Shown: positions 47,776-60,233, numbered from the stretch's first letter. The stretch is 64,000 bases of DNA from Helichrysum umbraculigerum (GCA_949592205.1 CATIUR010000005.1:137599277-137663276), one strand, 5' to 3'. The notes: generated by a model not told the origin, from the letters alone. Program-made: numbers and translations.

Positions 47776-49125
47776 TGGAGGTTCCGGGTTGCACGTTTGG
47801 ACCACTTTCGGCTTCAAGATCGATGGGTTGCGAGTCGTGCACGAACGTACGTTTGTTGCCCATTACTCCTTTTTCTTGAAAAAACTTCGGATAATGTTTC
47901 AAAATATTCCAACACGGCTCGTAAATAAATGGACGACCATTCTCATTTTGTGCAAAGTGGGTTCGGGTAGCGATTAAAATGTCGGTATCGCTCGCGCCAC
48001 TTTGGGGTCGTACCTCGGTGTAGTGTTTGTGAAGGGCGTTGAACTTTTTCACATCGGGTGCAATCTTGTTCCATTTCCCGTTTAGTTGACTATAATTACG
48101 TTGTTCGGCCACGCATTCGTTATAGTCACTACGGACTTTGTTCCAAAAACTATCGTGAGATTGGTTGCGGCCGATGACACCATTTTCGGAACGATGTATC
48201 CACCTTTCGCACAATATGCGCGTTTCTTCTTCGGTCCACCGAACTTGCTTTCTTTTTCCTTTATTGTCGGGTTGGGTTTCGGCTTCGTCTTCGGGTTGGG
48301 TTTCGGGTACGGACTCATCAACGCGGGTATTTTCGTTGGCCTCGTCGGAGGAGTCTTGGATTTCGGTTTGAATTGGTTGGAATGGGGCAAAGGAGTGTTG
48401 TTGCAAAAGGTTTGTGTAGAATGTTTGTGGTTGTGAATATGGTTGTGGTTGTGAAAAGTTTTGTTGTTGTGGGATTTGGTAGAATGCTCGTTGCGGGTGT
48501 TGTTGATAAAATGGTTGTGAATACGGGTTTGTCTCAAGTGGTACAAAATGTGTGAAACCGGTCGGTTGAGATAGACTTTGAGAGTTTGATTGGGCGGAAG
48601 AAGAACCGCTCGGTGAATGCGTGTTCGGATTTGGTGTCGAAAAATTAGCGTGGACCAAATTGTTAAGCATATCTTGGGATATTTGGTGGGATGAAGATGT
48701 ATTTTTGTTTTTGTTTTTAGGCATTGTTGACAATTTTTTGAAAGTAGTAGTGAAATTTTGTAGTGAATTTGTGAAGAATTAGAGTGTGTGAAGGGTGTAT
48801 ATATATATTGGTGATATAGTTGTTGGTGTGTAAAAATTTAAAATTTTTAAATCATTTTTTTTTAATTTTGAAATGCCAGACGCTCCTCTATTTGTTTTTA
48901 TTCCAAAATTTTTTTTTTTTTTTTTGCTTTTTCAGCGTCGAATACAAAAAAAAAAAAGCAAAAGATGCTCGTGGGTCCCGCGGTGTCAGAACTGATTCTA
49001 ATCGGCTAAGCGGTTGCAACCGGATGTGGGACTAACCGGTTTGCAAACCGATTACCGATGGCATTGCCTCCAACCAACCGGTTGCAACCGGTTGGTGAAG
49101 TGGTTCACCGTTGGCATCGCTCTTA

Positions 49126-50006
49126 GTGTAATTACTGTTTTGATATATATATACATTCCGAACTAATCAGACATACACTGTTTGTAATAATCTTTATATT
49201 TAAACATGACCGGTAATTTAAATAGTTTTATTTTAATATTGAATGTGATCGGAAAATGACAGATGACAGGAAAAAAAGAAGAAGGAAACTTTGCATCCTA
49301 TGGGGAATATGATATCAGAATCCGATTTAACTGGGAATCCTGGGGATCGAAGCCACGTAGATAATTATAAAAAGTTTGTGTTTACCGGTTACATAAAAGA
49401 CGTCGCCTATTATAGTCCGTTTTTTGCATTTGTATAAATCAAACAGTTTGTTACATCCACTGAAAGTAAAATTAGTTGGATGCACTCTGAATGTCCTATA
49501 TTGTAAATGTAGTTTGATATGTCCCAGCGACTTGAGCCTTTAAAATCTTTTGCAACTCGAAATTGTCATTGGACAGAGAATCAAAGATGACATTATGATT
49601 TATGATTAGACTCGAAAACATATGCACAATCATACATATCAAGTAGACAAGTAGTTTAATAGTTTATCGTCCAATAAACAAATACGTCTAGGTAGACAGC
49701 TCATGCTTACAGATAGCAGCATCAATGGAAACGAAACAAAGTGTAATCATGCATAATTACAATTTACATTATATAATGGTAGAAAGTAAGAAGTCAACAA
49801 TATCAATTTACGCCCACTGTATAATCCAAGTCAGTAACTTTAATGTAGCTTTGCAATTTGGCATTTCTTGTAACGAGAGGATTATAACGTAACCAAGGAT
49901 GTAGTTGTTCTGCAACACAAAACATGAATTTGAGTTTAGAGAAGCATAAATTAAACCCACTATTTAAGTAAATTGTTAAATTTGTCGCCTCCAGAAAACT
50001 TGCCTT
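49126..50006. other. Intergenic tract downstream of the PRUNE-like gene
   Basis: No gene was recognised. The right part (about 49648-50006) is the 3' flank of the PRUNE-like gene, and its sequence recurs in the duplicated fragment at 17148-17270. Confidence 0.5.
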
Positions 50007-53000
50007 TTAAGTTGTACAAAAATCTTGTAGCAGCTGCTCCATGGTGGTCCTTGATGCTACATTATCGATTGTAAATGCACTCATCTCATCGCTTAGACCT
50101 GCACAACAGCATTTATAACAAAATTTGGACAAGTGCTTGAATGTCAACCCAACCCGATCTGTTTCGACCCATAGAAAAGTTACCCAATAACCCAACCCGC
50201 CTATTTTGCCACTTCCTAAATGAGTGGTTTGGTTGTGCGTTTTCAAAATGAATTCTGCAATAACTGAAACTACGTGGAATGAAAAAGATAAACTACCATT
50301 TATTTTCAGTATCAAATGAAAGAAAATTTGTCATACCTGACTGATACAATTGATGAATTGGTAGAGGTGGATCATGAGTATTAAGGAAAAGAAGCAGGTC
50401 CTTCATCAGATCCTCAGATTCAGCAGAAATCAGCATTTCCTTACACATAGCAACACAACCTCTCAGTCTATCGTTTTTTGAGAATAATTAGCAGGATACA
50501 TGAAAAAGTCTCTCCTAACCTTGAAGCTCTTATGATGATCGTGACCCGAGACAATGACAAGCAACCTTAGTTTCTCCAATTCTGCGCAAAAACCAGAACA
50601 AAAAAAGATTTCATTAATTCATGATTTTCATGTTTCATGCGAGTTTCACATCTAATTATGTTTAAAAAAAAAGCATTAAAATTTTTTCAGATTATTTCAA
50701 TTGCATACATTAATAAATATATACCGTCACATACTTATATTCTCACAATAAAAAAAAACCAAGTGATTTATGATTGTAACAAGTATATAGAAGTGGATTA
50801 TTCTTTCTATAATTGATAAGTTGGATTTCAATATAAACCACTAAAATTAAAACAAAAACTTGTAGAAGTTGATGCTAATAACATGATCATTCTACTAAGT
50901 TAACTCACGCTGGAAGAGAATGATCTCTTGAATAGAATTCTCATCATAGGACAGAAGCTGTGGAATGGATATCCCAATTGCACTCATCCCTACATCAGGT
51001 TCAAAAAAGTTGTCATTGCAAAACAATACCTGATTTATTAAGTTAAAATTTCCTTTATTTTACAATTTTCGAAATTATAAATAAAATTAATGCTGTTACA
51101 TTCATCTTGAAAACGTATTAAAGACTGATAAAAATTTACTAATTATGAAGATAAGTTAAAATTCCCACCTGTAATTGTCCACTTCCTGAAGTCTTTCTGT
51201 AGGATCTGTCCAACACCAAGTCGAGATACAACGCTCATATTAGATCTCACTAAGAAAAACACGCGGTAACATTAAAAGGGATCCTACCATCTTTAAAGAA
51301 CAAAAATATATAAATTGAAAATTTTAAATGAATATATACTAAGCTTACATATCTGGTAAAGACCGTCACATCCAAATCGACCGGCCCCATTAAGTAACAA
51401 TGTTGACATGTATCTATCTACGCATGTACACTCCGGACTAGTTAAATTTTCAGTATCCAAAAGGATACCTGCTTGCTGCAAGAACAAATAGAAAATAATA
51501 CGTGATTTATTCTCAATCGCAATGTAATTGCATCGTGACAGAAAGGATATCCAATATTCAACTCGTCAACTGATTAGCAGAAAACTAACATATCGTAGGT
51601 GGCAAAACAGAACCTATATAATTTTTAAGTAAATCAAGTAGATTGATTTAGGACATTATAACCATTTGATTGCACATCATACAACTGTTAACATGTTTAA
51701 CTTGTTTGGACTAGTTTATTGGTCTCGTTCTCTTTGTGCTGTTTGACCCATTTATCGATAAATATGACCCAAATTGACATGTTTCCATATAAATGGACTT
51801 AAATTGCCAACTCTATCATCTGATACCTAAAGACAACTATCATGTAATGCAATTATGTAGTTCTATAGTGAACAGCAGCAAAAACATGGGAAAAAGAGAG
51901 ATAAAGCAAATATAAACATATAAAAATTGGACATACCAGAAGGCGAGAGAAACCTTTCCCTGCCAATATCTCAGGTAATGTCGATGCTAACTTTTCAGCA
52001 ATAACAGCACAACATGAACCGTCCTGTATTGGCAAAGAGATTACATATTCAGTCAGTTGTATCTAATGATACAAACTTCTTTGTACTTGTTGAAAGTTGA
52101 AAAACTTTTTTTTCCCACTTTTTAGTAGATAATTATTGTTAAAATATGATACGATGACCAAAAGTATGTTCTTAGAATAACGATCAACTTTCTGAATAAT
52201 GCGAATTAAGGCTTGTATCCATAATATATACACTTTACGTAACTTTAAGTCTGTTTGACTCATCTTTAGTGTTAAAAGATACACGAAGAGGGATCCTTGT
52301 TCAGGTTACAAAGTTGAGCATTTTTGGTCAGATGTACACGGCCTGACCAGTGTTGCCGTGACCATTTGTGGACAGTTTTTCCGGACCATCCCAAGATGTT
52401 TACCCTGCGAGGTTTGAACTTGGGTCTTTTCGGAGGTATTCAGGACACCTTACCACTAGTCCATCTTTAGAGATGGTTTCTAAAAGTTACAAGTGTAGAC
52501 CATTAAACAACCAGTATTTGTATTGAAGAAAGCGATGTATAACTCCCCTCATACAAGAACAGATTTGCAACTTTTCACATCAAAAACAAATTATATTGAA
52601 TTATTTGTAACCACTAAAAGTGGTCACCTGTTCGCCAGCAAGTTCAGTTGAAGAATAAAGTTAATTGAAGAGCATACAATACAACTGATTTTGAAAATCG
52701 TAATTATTAAATGAAATCTAACCTTTTGGCAATTGAATATTTCTACGACTGAATCCTTGAGTGCCTGATACACCAAGACACAAATAAGTATCCCATTCTT
52801 CAATGAATACAATACAACTTAAATTAATTATATACCTCTTGTTTCTCTGCGAGCTTATCAGCATTCAGTATAACAACCTTAAGACTCCCAAAAAGATGAT
52901 AATACGAAAGATCAACCTGATCAATTATATTGTATTATAAGTATGATATACTGTGAATCTTGAATATATAAAAGTAGTAAGGTTTACCTCATCAATGAAT

Positions 53001-54650
53001 ACAAGTGACGGCTGATGAATGTTGCAGGATTTAAGTAGCCAATTGAGATTTGCAAGGGAGTTAAGTTCTTGCCTCTTAATATTAATAACAGGTACAGTAC
53101 AATACTGAGAAGTCTTGTCTGTTTCGTTCAAGTAGAAGGAGTACATGATTGTTGAAATAAACGATGCAGCATCTGCAGATTATTTTTGCAACAAGTTGCG
53201 TCATGCTCCTGGTATTTTATGTGTGTATGTGTGTATAGAGAAAAGAAGGAAATATCATATTAAATATGACATGATGATTACATGAACTATAATTTACCAA
53301 GTTGGGCTTTAGAATAGAGCAATTTAAGAGGTTGTGAGCACTAAGTATGGTGTGGGATCGACTCAAATATACGTAATACTAGTTAACCGTAATACACATA
53401 TTGAACCGTTCTTAAAAAAATGGGTTGAAATTTCCTCCTAAAACGGAAGGGGTGGCATTTGGGTCAGGTTGACAGGTTAAAAGTACCCAACCCAGACATG
53501 ACCGGCATAACCTGTTCAGGTAAACAGGTTAATGGGTCGATTTTGGTTGGTGGGTCGATTTTGGTATATTCTATAAAAGAAAAACTTCTAAAATTATTTC
53601 AGGTTTGTAGGTTGACCTGTAAACTGGAACCTGAACTGAAATGTTAAACTGGTTGGCAGGTTGAGGAATCCAACCTTATCCCGTTTTTTTTTTTTAATCG
53701 GGTTTTGATCGTATCGAGAGTTGACACCCCAAGTCATAATACTGTGTGGATTAACATAGAAGTTGCTTGCCACGAAAAGGAAAAACAAATAACAAAAGTG
53801 CTTATCAATCACAAACAATGCATACATACCACTCACGTGCCCCAGCACTGCACGTAAAAACCTTCCCGGAACACCTGCATTTAAAGCTTCCTTACTAGCT
53901 TTCAGATACAAATTTAGCCTCTGAATGCTTTCACAGTTCTCCACAACGTCTAATATTCGTGGTGGAGTACCATAATAGAATGTTGCTGCACATGGTGCAA
54001 GTGAGACTCCCAAGACGGTTGGTTTCCTCTTATTAACAGTAAACAACGGTTTTTTGATATCCCGATCCTTGTAAATATTATCTTCGGCTGCTATCTGAGA
54101 TGAAAATAAATCAACACTTCCAGATACATTTTCATGAAAATCATCCGTATCATGACTGGTGGTAACTGAGGCTGAACGCGTAATTTTCTGCTTACTGCTT
54201 CTTACTATAGTCTCACACGGAAATGTCCTAGTGTTCATAGAGGTATTACCTATTCTCAGTCCATTAAAAAAGGGATTCTCACGAGCACGAACGTACTTTC
54301 CCTGCTTTAAGAAGAAAAAAACCCTCAAGATATATATATGTACATTATAACTAGGAACACTCCGAACAAATCATGCAGAAATCAGACATGGGAGTTCCAT
54401 CAATTATCAAGTAGTGTAGAAAATTCACTATTTTATTTTCATGAATTATTAGTACGAAGTACATTAAAGTTGGGATCATTGACCCATTCTGCCAATATAA
54501 CAGCTTCTCTCTCTATAACAACAATAACAGCTTCCAAATAAGTAAAAATACTTAGTTATAGACTTATAGTTTTATGTGTTAAAACATTTGAACTGAAGCA
54601 ATATATGTAACACTGATTACCTGTTGGTTTTGTAGGACTGATTCAGACAT
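50007..54650 (-). CDS. PRUNE-like DHH/DHHA2 phosphoesterase family protein
   Basis: The family includes exopolyphosphatases and inorganic pyrophosphatases that hydrolyse phosphoanhydrides. Twelve exons were read (start to stop): 54621-54650, 53830-54301, 52988-53172, 52836-52916, 52723-52764, 51937-52023, 51349-51475, 51169-51249, 50909-50989, 50520-50581, 50337-50439 and 50007-50098. All are GT-AG and the phases agree, giving 480 residues. Recognisable parts are PPRILDVVENCESIQRLNLY, SLVFIDE followed by VDLSYYHLFGSLKVVILN, DGSCCAVIAEKLAS, the DHHA2-type AGILLDTENL (near 301-310), LLLNGAGRFGCDGLYQI and a C-terminal region up to EQLLQDFCTT. The place where metal-binding DHH/DHR residues are expected reads NAD, so phosphatase activity is doubtful. 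A stretch of about 15 residues that I expect before DGSCC was not found. The start is the first ATG, 10 codons before intron 1. Exon calls are firm; the family name is fairly sure. Confidence 0.8.
52270..52475 (-). mobile_element. Possible tRNA-derived SINE in a PRUNE-like gene intron
   Basis: On the minus strand, TGGACTAGTGGTAAGG resembles a pol III A box, and AGTTCAAACCTC about 40 nt downstream resembles a B box. The following sequence runs to about 52290. No tail or target duplication could be fixed. It lies in the intron between the fifth and sixth exons, where family comparison suggests a missing exon. Confidence 0.45.
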
Positions 54651-55684
54651 GTTGTAATTTCGAACTCAACACAAATTTGATATCGAAAAGAACTCATAAG
54701 CAGTTGCACACACAATAAATGACAGTTTGTAGATGGATTATTCTAACAGCATATATTAATAGTGGAACAAAATTCAGAAGAATAAAACAAGAAAAGAAGA
54801 TTTATGTGATATATTATTAAAAGCCTGTCTTCTTGTTCCTTGTGGAATCCTCCGCCATAGTTGTTGTCCTCATTCACAGTAATTCCATTGCTATTATGTG
54901 AATTTTAAATAAATAAATAGGGCAAAACTTTAAGCTTACCGTTTTTTCAGGTCGTTAAGGATAGCATTTCATCAATAACTTTTTTTGATCATGTTTCCGT
55001 TTCTATCTGCCCCTATATATAGTGTCCCGCCTCTTTTCGTTACATTATAAACTTCATAATTCTATTATATTTGATTGTATGATTGACCCCGGCAAAGTTG
55101 GTTGATGCTCTTATAGTCGTGTGATCTATTGATACTTTCGAAACATCCGGATGTTTCAATTAGCAAACAAAATGAAAAAGGGTCTGTAGAATATGTTAAA
55201 CAGTACTGCATCTAATAAAACCAATTACAAAATCACCACAAACACCCTTTAAACGACAATTTGCCAAAAGATTTCTTGGCCATAGTCGAATGTAGTCTTG
55301 AAATGATAGGATTATTTGGCATTTAGCCCTTCTTCGATTGAATAAAGCAGTATTGCCTACCAAACACAACTGTTATACTTTCTTATAAGTTTATAACCAT
55401 ATATTCAGGCACCCTGCTCATTGTAAAATGTATCTTAAATGAAACAAACTGTATATTCAGTACATTGATGATTTAATGGTGATAGGATACACAAGAATAG
55501 AAGATCCTAAAAAATTAAAAGTAATATATTTTGCAGATAAGAGGGAAACTTCACTATCGGGTGAAGTTAGCTAGCGTCACTTTCTCCTTAACTTATTCAT
55601 AAAAGAAAAGGTATTCTATGGCGATAAATTAGAACACCAGCAGTACAACGGTGAGGTTTTGATTGCATCCATTAAGTGAATAAT
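54651..55684. other. Intergenic region between PRUNE-like and RNase T2 genes
   Basis: It holds the 5' flank of the PRUNE-like gene and the 3' flank of the RNase gene, both on the minus strand. No gene, RNA or bounded element was recognised. Confidence 0.5.
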
Positions 55685-58600
55685 TTAAGATGATTCGTGG
55701 CCAGATGGTGTTTGACCTGTACTTCTGGCGGTATCTGCAAGTGGGAAAAAAGGTAGTCTTAGTGAAGAATACGGAAATCATAAAACGGATGTATGGTTAA
55801 CAAAAATTAAAGAAACCAACCTACCACCATCAACTCAGTTAAGGATAGCCGTCCAAATATTAACCAAAAATTTTGGGGAGGGGGGGTAACGGGTCTAAAT
55901 GGATAACGATTTGATTATCCGGTTGGGTTTACGGTTTACCTGAAACACCTCTGAGTAGGAATATTTCATAAGTTTTCATAACTGATTTAAAAGGTTTTAG
56001 GCATTAGAAATATAGTACTTTGGCCGGCTTTCTACTTATTCGACCCAATTAACATGTTTCCCTTATTGATTATTTTTTTATTTTTTATTTTACCTGTATG
56101 ACCCGACCTGATGAAAGATAACCCATATCGACAGATTCATAAGTAAATACGTTGAAATAGCCACGTCTAGTACATAAGAGTAAACTTACCCACTTCCGGT
56201 ATGCTGACATAATCAGGACAATCGCTTGCCCCTACACAATCTCGGAACTGCAAGTATTATAATGAGAAAAATCAGAAGTAATCTAAGTATATAAGAAGTG
56301 ATTAGGAGTAAGTAAACCTTAAGAAAGAGGATTCTACAACAGTGATTCATTCAATAGACTATAATAACAATTGTATAAAATAAAGACGTGACCAACCTTG
56401 AAATCTTTAGTGAAACACAAACGGACTTCCTCCAAAGCACCCTTTAAGCAGATCAACTGTGGGGTTGTATGGAAAGCATTTTCAATGGCAGAAGTGATGC
56501 CACCTACAGGATACTGTTCCGAATTTGAAGGTATATATCCAGCTTCAAAAAGAACCTCCTGAAAACAAGATATATTTTTGGAAGTATCAATATAATGGTA
56601 AAAAAGATAATCTCCTCCAAATGTTGATTGTTAGAAGATAAAAAATGCTGAAAGATCTTGTGAAGTTCTATTACAACATACTTCATTTTGAAAGATCTTG
56701 TGAAGTTCTATTACAGCATACTTCATTTTCCTATATGGAAAAACCTATGAGGGGCTGACTATTCTGATGTTCTAATACAGAGTATATAACATCTATTTAA
56801 GAAGCAGTTACAATGTAGTAACTTCCCGAAGAAAAATATAAAAACATAAGAAAACTTACCGTGACATTGTACTTAAAATACAAATTGATGGTTGTCAGGA
56901 AATAGTTAGTTTCATCTCCTGTTACTGGAGCAGCGCATGTACCATGTTTCTCTGCAAACAAAGTGCAGTGGGCAAAGCATTAAAAAACGAAAGACTATAT
57001 TAATGTCATATCTGACGTCTTTTATAAAAGTTATTATCTGCTGACACTCTGATAGCATACAAAATCAAGTTTATATATTAAACTGGCATGCAAAAAGGTA
57101 TAATTTTATTCTCTATGTAAACTCTGAAAGTACTGCAGTAGGAAGACGCTTACCCCACTGATGATCATCGTGACCCAATCAAGCATGACAGCAAAAGAGG
57201 GAGATACTAGTTAGTTTTGTCTTTGCAAATTGACCAATTGGTAAAATTGAACAAGATTGTAAATAAAATGCACCTCATGAGCCCAAAACACTCCTTTTGA
57301 GCTATGGCATGTTGATGACATACTGCAACTTAGTGTTGGCCAATACTTGTCCAAAACACTTTGCAAATTTGAAATCTACAGATTGGGACAGCATTAATAC
57401 ATTGTCACTTGAAGTTATATACGGAGTATATTTTTAATGCCTCGATCAGATCTATTTTGGTACATATGTGGTAGGATAATAGTATCCTACCTAAGTACCT
57501 AACCTTGAAATAAAAGTGATTATACAAAAACTGCTTATCAGATATATAATAGAAATCTTAAAGGTATTTGTATCATAGAAATAGGATACCTCATTCGCTT
57601 CAAAAGCAGGACCTGAACAACATGATGGCCATGTACCATCATTGTAGTCTGGCCATAGTCCATCTGTAGCACAAGATATTAGTCAGATAAAAGGCTATTC
57701 ATGTATTCATTATGTAAAAAAAAAACAAAATACGGAGAGTCTTCATAGAAAACTTACGTATTGTGAATACCGATGGATTATTTTCACTGGAAAACACAAA
57801 GAACCAAAAATTATGAAGTGAGTTTTTTATCATCAAAGCCCTCATTCATATTGAGAAACCAACCCTCTCAAAACCAATAAAAGAGAAAAATACATATCTT
57901 GTATCTTGATTGTTGAGTGGTTAAACATTTAAAATAAGAATATTTATCTAAAAAATCTAATAAGGTTGTCTACTTCATGTGTCTGAACTTATTGTTTATC
58001 CAAAATCATCAAAAGTCACTTGACATGAGAAGCCTTTAATCATATTTGGCTTGCTAGCTAAGAGAAACACGCATCTAGTAACCTACATTAACCGAATTTT
58101 TACTATCCCTATAATCTAACAAATCACTGCAAGTATCCGTAACTCACACTGTGTCAACTAGTCATTGAGTGCATCGTTACTAAAGCACATTGAACACTTA
58201 CACACTTCTATAACTAACAAAGTTAACTATACAAGATAGCATCTTTCCTAAAAGTATTCCGATTTCGACAACAAGTAAACCCTACAAAATCATCAAGGTT
58301 TTTGGAGGCCCTGTACAAAGAATCACTATTTTTGTTTGTTTGTACAGTTACTTGGTAACTATATCTTCATTATCATATTTGCGGTAAATCTGAGGCCATG
58401 TGCGATCACACTTCTTGTAACAAAATCTCATACGTTTCGTAAACTAGATCATAGTTCATTGTTCATAATAAACTAAATTTACATAAATTAATAATTGAAA
58501 GAATAAAAAAGTCAACAGTTCAAATCAATGAGTAAATTCGATTAATAAAATTACCCTCGGCAACAACCGCTAGTAGCACAGCATTTAGTGGATGATGAAC

Positions 58601-58781
58601 AGTAAGTTGGAGGCCATTGAAGAGCTAATGAAAAGTAATCAAATTCCCTCTGTTCAGCTACGGTTGATATCAATTCAACTGGTCCTCTGCCGGAACCATA
58701 ATCTCCGGCGACTTCAACGGCGTAGAAAGATCCGGCGAACAGAATTAGTAAAGCGATCGCGGTACTTGAGTGTGGAGACAT
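55685..58781 (-). CDS. RNS2: RNS2-type ribonuclease T2
   Basis: T2 ribonucleases are secretory-pathway enzymes that cut RNA through a 2',3'-cyclic phosphate; plant RNS2 recycles RNA in the vacuole. Nine exons were read (start to stop): 58555-58781, 57758-57786, 57590-57663, 57274-57375, 57154-57157, 56860-56951, 56397-56558, 56190-56247 and 55685-55734. They give 265 residues, near the ~260 of RNS2. An N-terminal signal peptide (ALLILFAGSFYAVEVAG) is followed by EFDYFSLALQWPPTYC, catalytic motif I FTIHGLWP (83-90, His86), then DYNDGTWPSCC, motif II HEWEKHGTC (143-151) and NAFHTTPQLIC. All catalytic residues (His86, His143, Glu144, Lys147, His148) are present. Exon 5 is only four bases, TGGG, and is needed both to keep frame and to supply the Trp of motif II. 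The C-terminal tail after SIPEV (DTARSTGQTPSGHESS) differs from the RNS2 tail as I remember it. Confidence 0.93.
56650..56729. repeat. 40-bp tandem duplication in an RNase T2 intron
   Basis: Two adjacent 40-bp copies (56650-56689 and 56690-56729) differ at one base (ACAACATAC versus ACAGCATAC). They lie in the intron between exons 6 and 7. Confidence 0.9.
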
Positions 58782-59336
58782 TGTTGTAATTTTGCCCTAA
58801 TTTTGTTTTGGTTTGTAACTGAAGGATGAAGAAGAAGATGGTCGTTGGTAGAGTTATACACACAGTAAACGTATAATTGAAATTATTAAGAAGATATAAA
58901 ATAATGTAATAATAAATAAATAAATAAAAAAGGATATGTACGTAACGTAAATTGAGAGGGAGTTGATATTTACACCACAAAAAGTGATATCTACGTGACA
59001 CCGTAAATGTATTAAAGCATAGACACATCACACTGTACAAGTATTAAAGCAAACAATACAAGTATATCTGTCTGCATATATCATCACCCAAATTAAAATG
59101 GAAAAAGAGTTTATTCCAATGAAATCAAACGAAGATTCTGTTTGCAAACGTAACGAGTCTTCTAAGGTTTTTAACTGCGTTTTGGATTGTTTAGGTGTGG
59201 TACAAGTGTTTAATGCATAGATTCATTTGATGTACAAGTGACGATGCACAATATTAATTAAGCCTAATTTATATGTCTATTTCTCTTACGTAATTTCACT
59301 TACTTATTTACACGTGGTTTGATTATCTATCATGTG
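58782..59336. other. Upstream region of the RNase T2 gene
   Basis: The 5' UTR and promoter of the minus-strand RNase gene should lie here. No clear TATA box or known element was assigned. The ORF at 58714-59040 on the minus strand is a shadow overlapping the gene start. Confidence 0.45.
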
Positions 59337-59344
59337 TCTAGTTC

Positions 59345-60233
59345 TAGGGATGTTCACAGTTCGGATAAAACCGGATTATCCAATTGGATAACTCGGATCG
59401 GACCATATGGTTTTGATAATTGGATTTTTGGATCGGCTCGGATCAAGACCAAAGTTATTATTTTGGATTACGGATTGGTTTTGATTTGTAAATTACAAAC
59501 CGGATTATCCAAAAAAACCAAATAACAAATAAATATGTATTTTTCAAACATTATACATATAGATGGATATACAAAATAGTTTACTAAATTATTAATATTA
59601 TACTCCCTCCGTCCCAATTTAATTGTCCCTAGACAAAAAAAACGCAGTTTAAGAAAACATTAACTTCTCTCTTACTTTTTGATAAGATTACAGTTTTACC
59701 CTTTACTTTTTACCTACTTTTTTGTCCTACATATATAAAGTAAGGGTGAAAAAGGATTTTATCTCATCATTTTTATCCATTTATGGAAGTGGACAATTAA
59801 TTTGGGACAGCCCAAAATGGAATACTGGACTATTAATATGGGACGGAGGGAGTATAAATATATACAAATATAATAGTTAGTTTATAGTTTGCAAAATTGT
59901 TTACTTATATATGTAGGTAATTTATAGTTTCGTTTTACATTTTACTATTATATTACACACATGCATATGTACTGAGAGGTGCAAATGAGAACCATCTATT
60001 TTGTATAATTTTATTATAATATCTAACATATTTTTAGTAGATATTAAATATATTTATGTATGTGTTTGGATATCCAAAAACCAAACCGATCCATCCAAAT
60101 AATAATTCGGATGGATTGGTTTGGTTTTCGAATTTTTTTGAACGGATCGAATTCATATTTTCGAAACCATAATCTATTTGGATTCATGTATACGGATCGG
60201 TTTTGAACCGATCCATCCATTTGAATAGCCCTG
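59345..60233. mobile_element. hAT-like non-autonomous element with nested Stowaway MITE
   Basis: The left end TAGGGATGTTCAC and the right end GAATAGCCCTG have partly matching inverted ends (AGGGATGTTCA / AGGGCTATTCA). The flanks are TCTAGTTC (59337-59344 and 60234-60241), an exact 8-bp duplication. The interior has repeats of CGGATYGGTTTTG-type sequence on both strands and a nested MITE. It has no transposase. Confidence 0.7.
59603..59852. mobile_element. Stowaway-like MITE, nested
   Basis: It starts CTCCCTCCGTCCCAATTTAA, and the other strand starts CTCCCTCCGTCCCATATTAA. It is flanked by TA on both sides, 250 bp long and non-coding. Confidence 0.85.

Larger units (their letters stand above)
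44706..48733 (-). pseudogene. SANT/Myb-like ORF with NAM-associated C-terminus, split by a solo LTR
   Basis: The 5' part (48733-47776) encodes a Gln/Ser-rich N-terminus and a SANT/trihelix-like domain (KQVRWTEEETRILCERWIH, then DSFWNKVRSDYNE and LNGKWNKI). The 3' part (45106-44706) encodes a basic region (RRPLGRKALKK) and an acidic C-terminus. A 2664-bp solo LTR plus its 5-bp target duplication separates the two. Counting the duplication once, the parts add to 1359 nt (453 codons with stop), and the downstream part continues in the same frame. No other disabling change was seen. Such proteins are often annotated in plants as glutathione S-transferase T3-like, but nothing here resembles a GST. 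The likely role is DNA binding for Harbinger transposition. The present copy is interrupted. Confidence 0.75.
44344..49122 (-). mobile_element. PIF/Harbinger-type element carrying only a SANT/Myb ORF
   Basis: The left end (GAGTCTTCCCAACCGTGGTTGAACCACTT) and the reverse complement of the right end (GAGCGATGCCAACGGTGAACCACTT) are related terminal inverted repeats. Both sides carry TTA (44341-44343 and 49123-49125). Without the solo LTR inserted inside it, the element is about 2.1 kb. It encodes one SANT/Myb protein on the minus strand, of the kind found as the accessory ORF of Harbinger/Pong elements. No DDE transposase is present, so it would need one in trans. Confidence 0.7.

Noticed and set aside
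48082..48546. 154-codon minus-strand ORF and plus-strand ORFs over the SANT gene
   Set aside because: They are shadow frames of the Gln-rich SANT ORF on the same DNA.
49320..49420. Possible tRNA-like segment
   Set aside because: No pair of pol III boxes and no cloverleaf could be traced. No tRNA or rRNA gene was found in the window.
52629..52660. Candidate extra exon of the PRUNE-like gene ending GCTGGCGAACAG before GTGACC
   Set aside because: The frame needed to join DGSCC meets a TAA just upstream, with no usable acceptor between.
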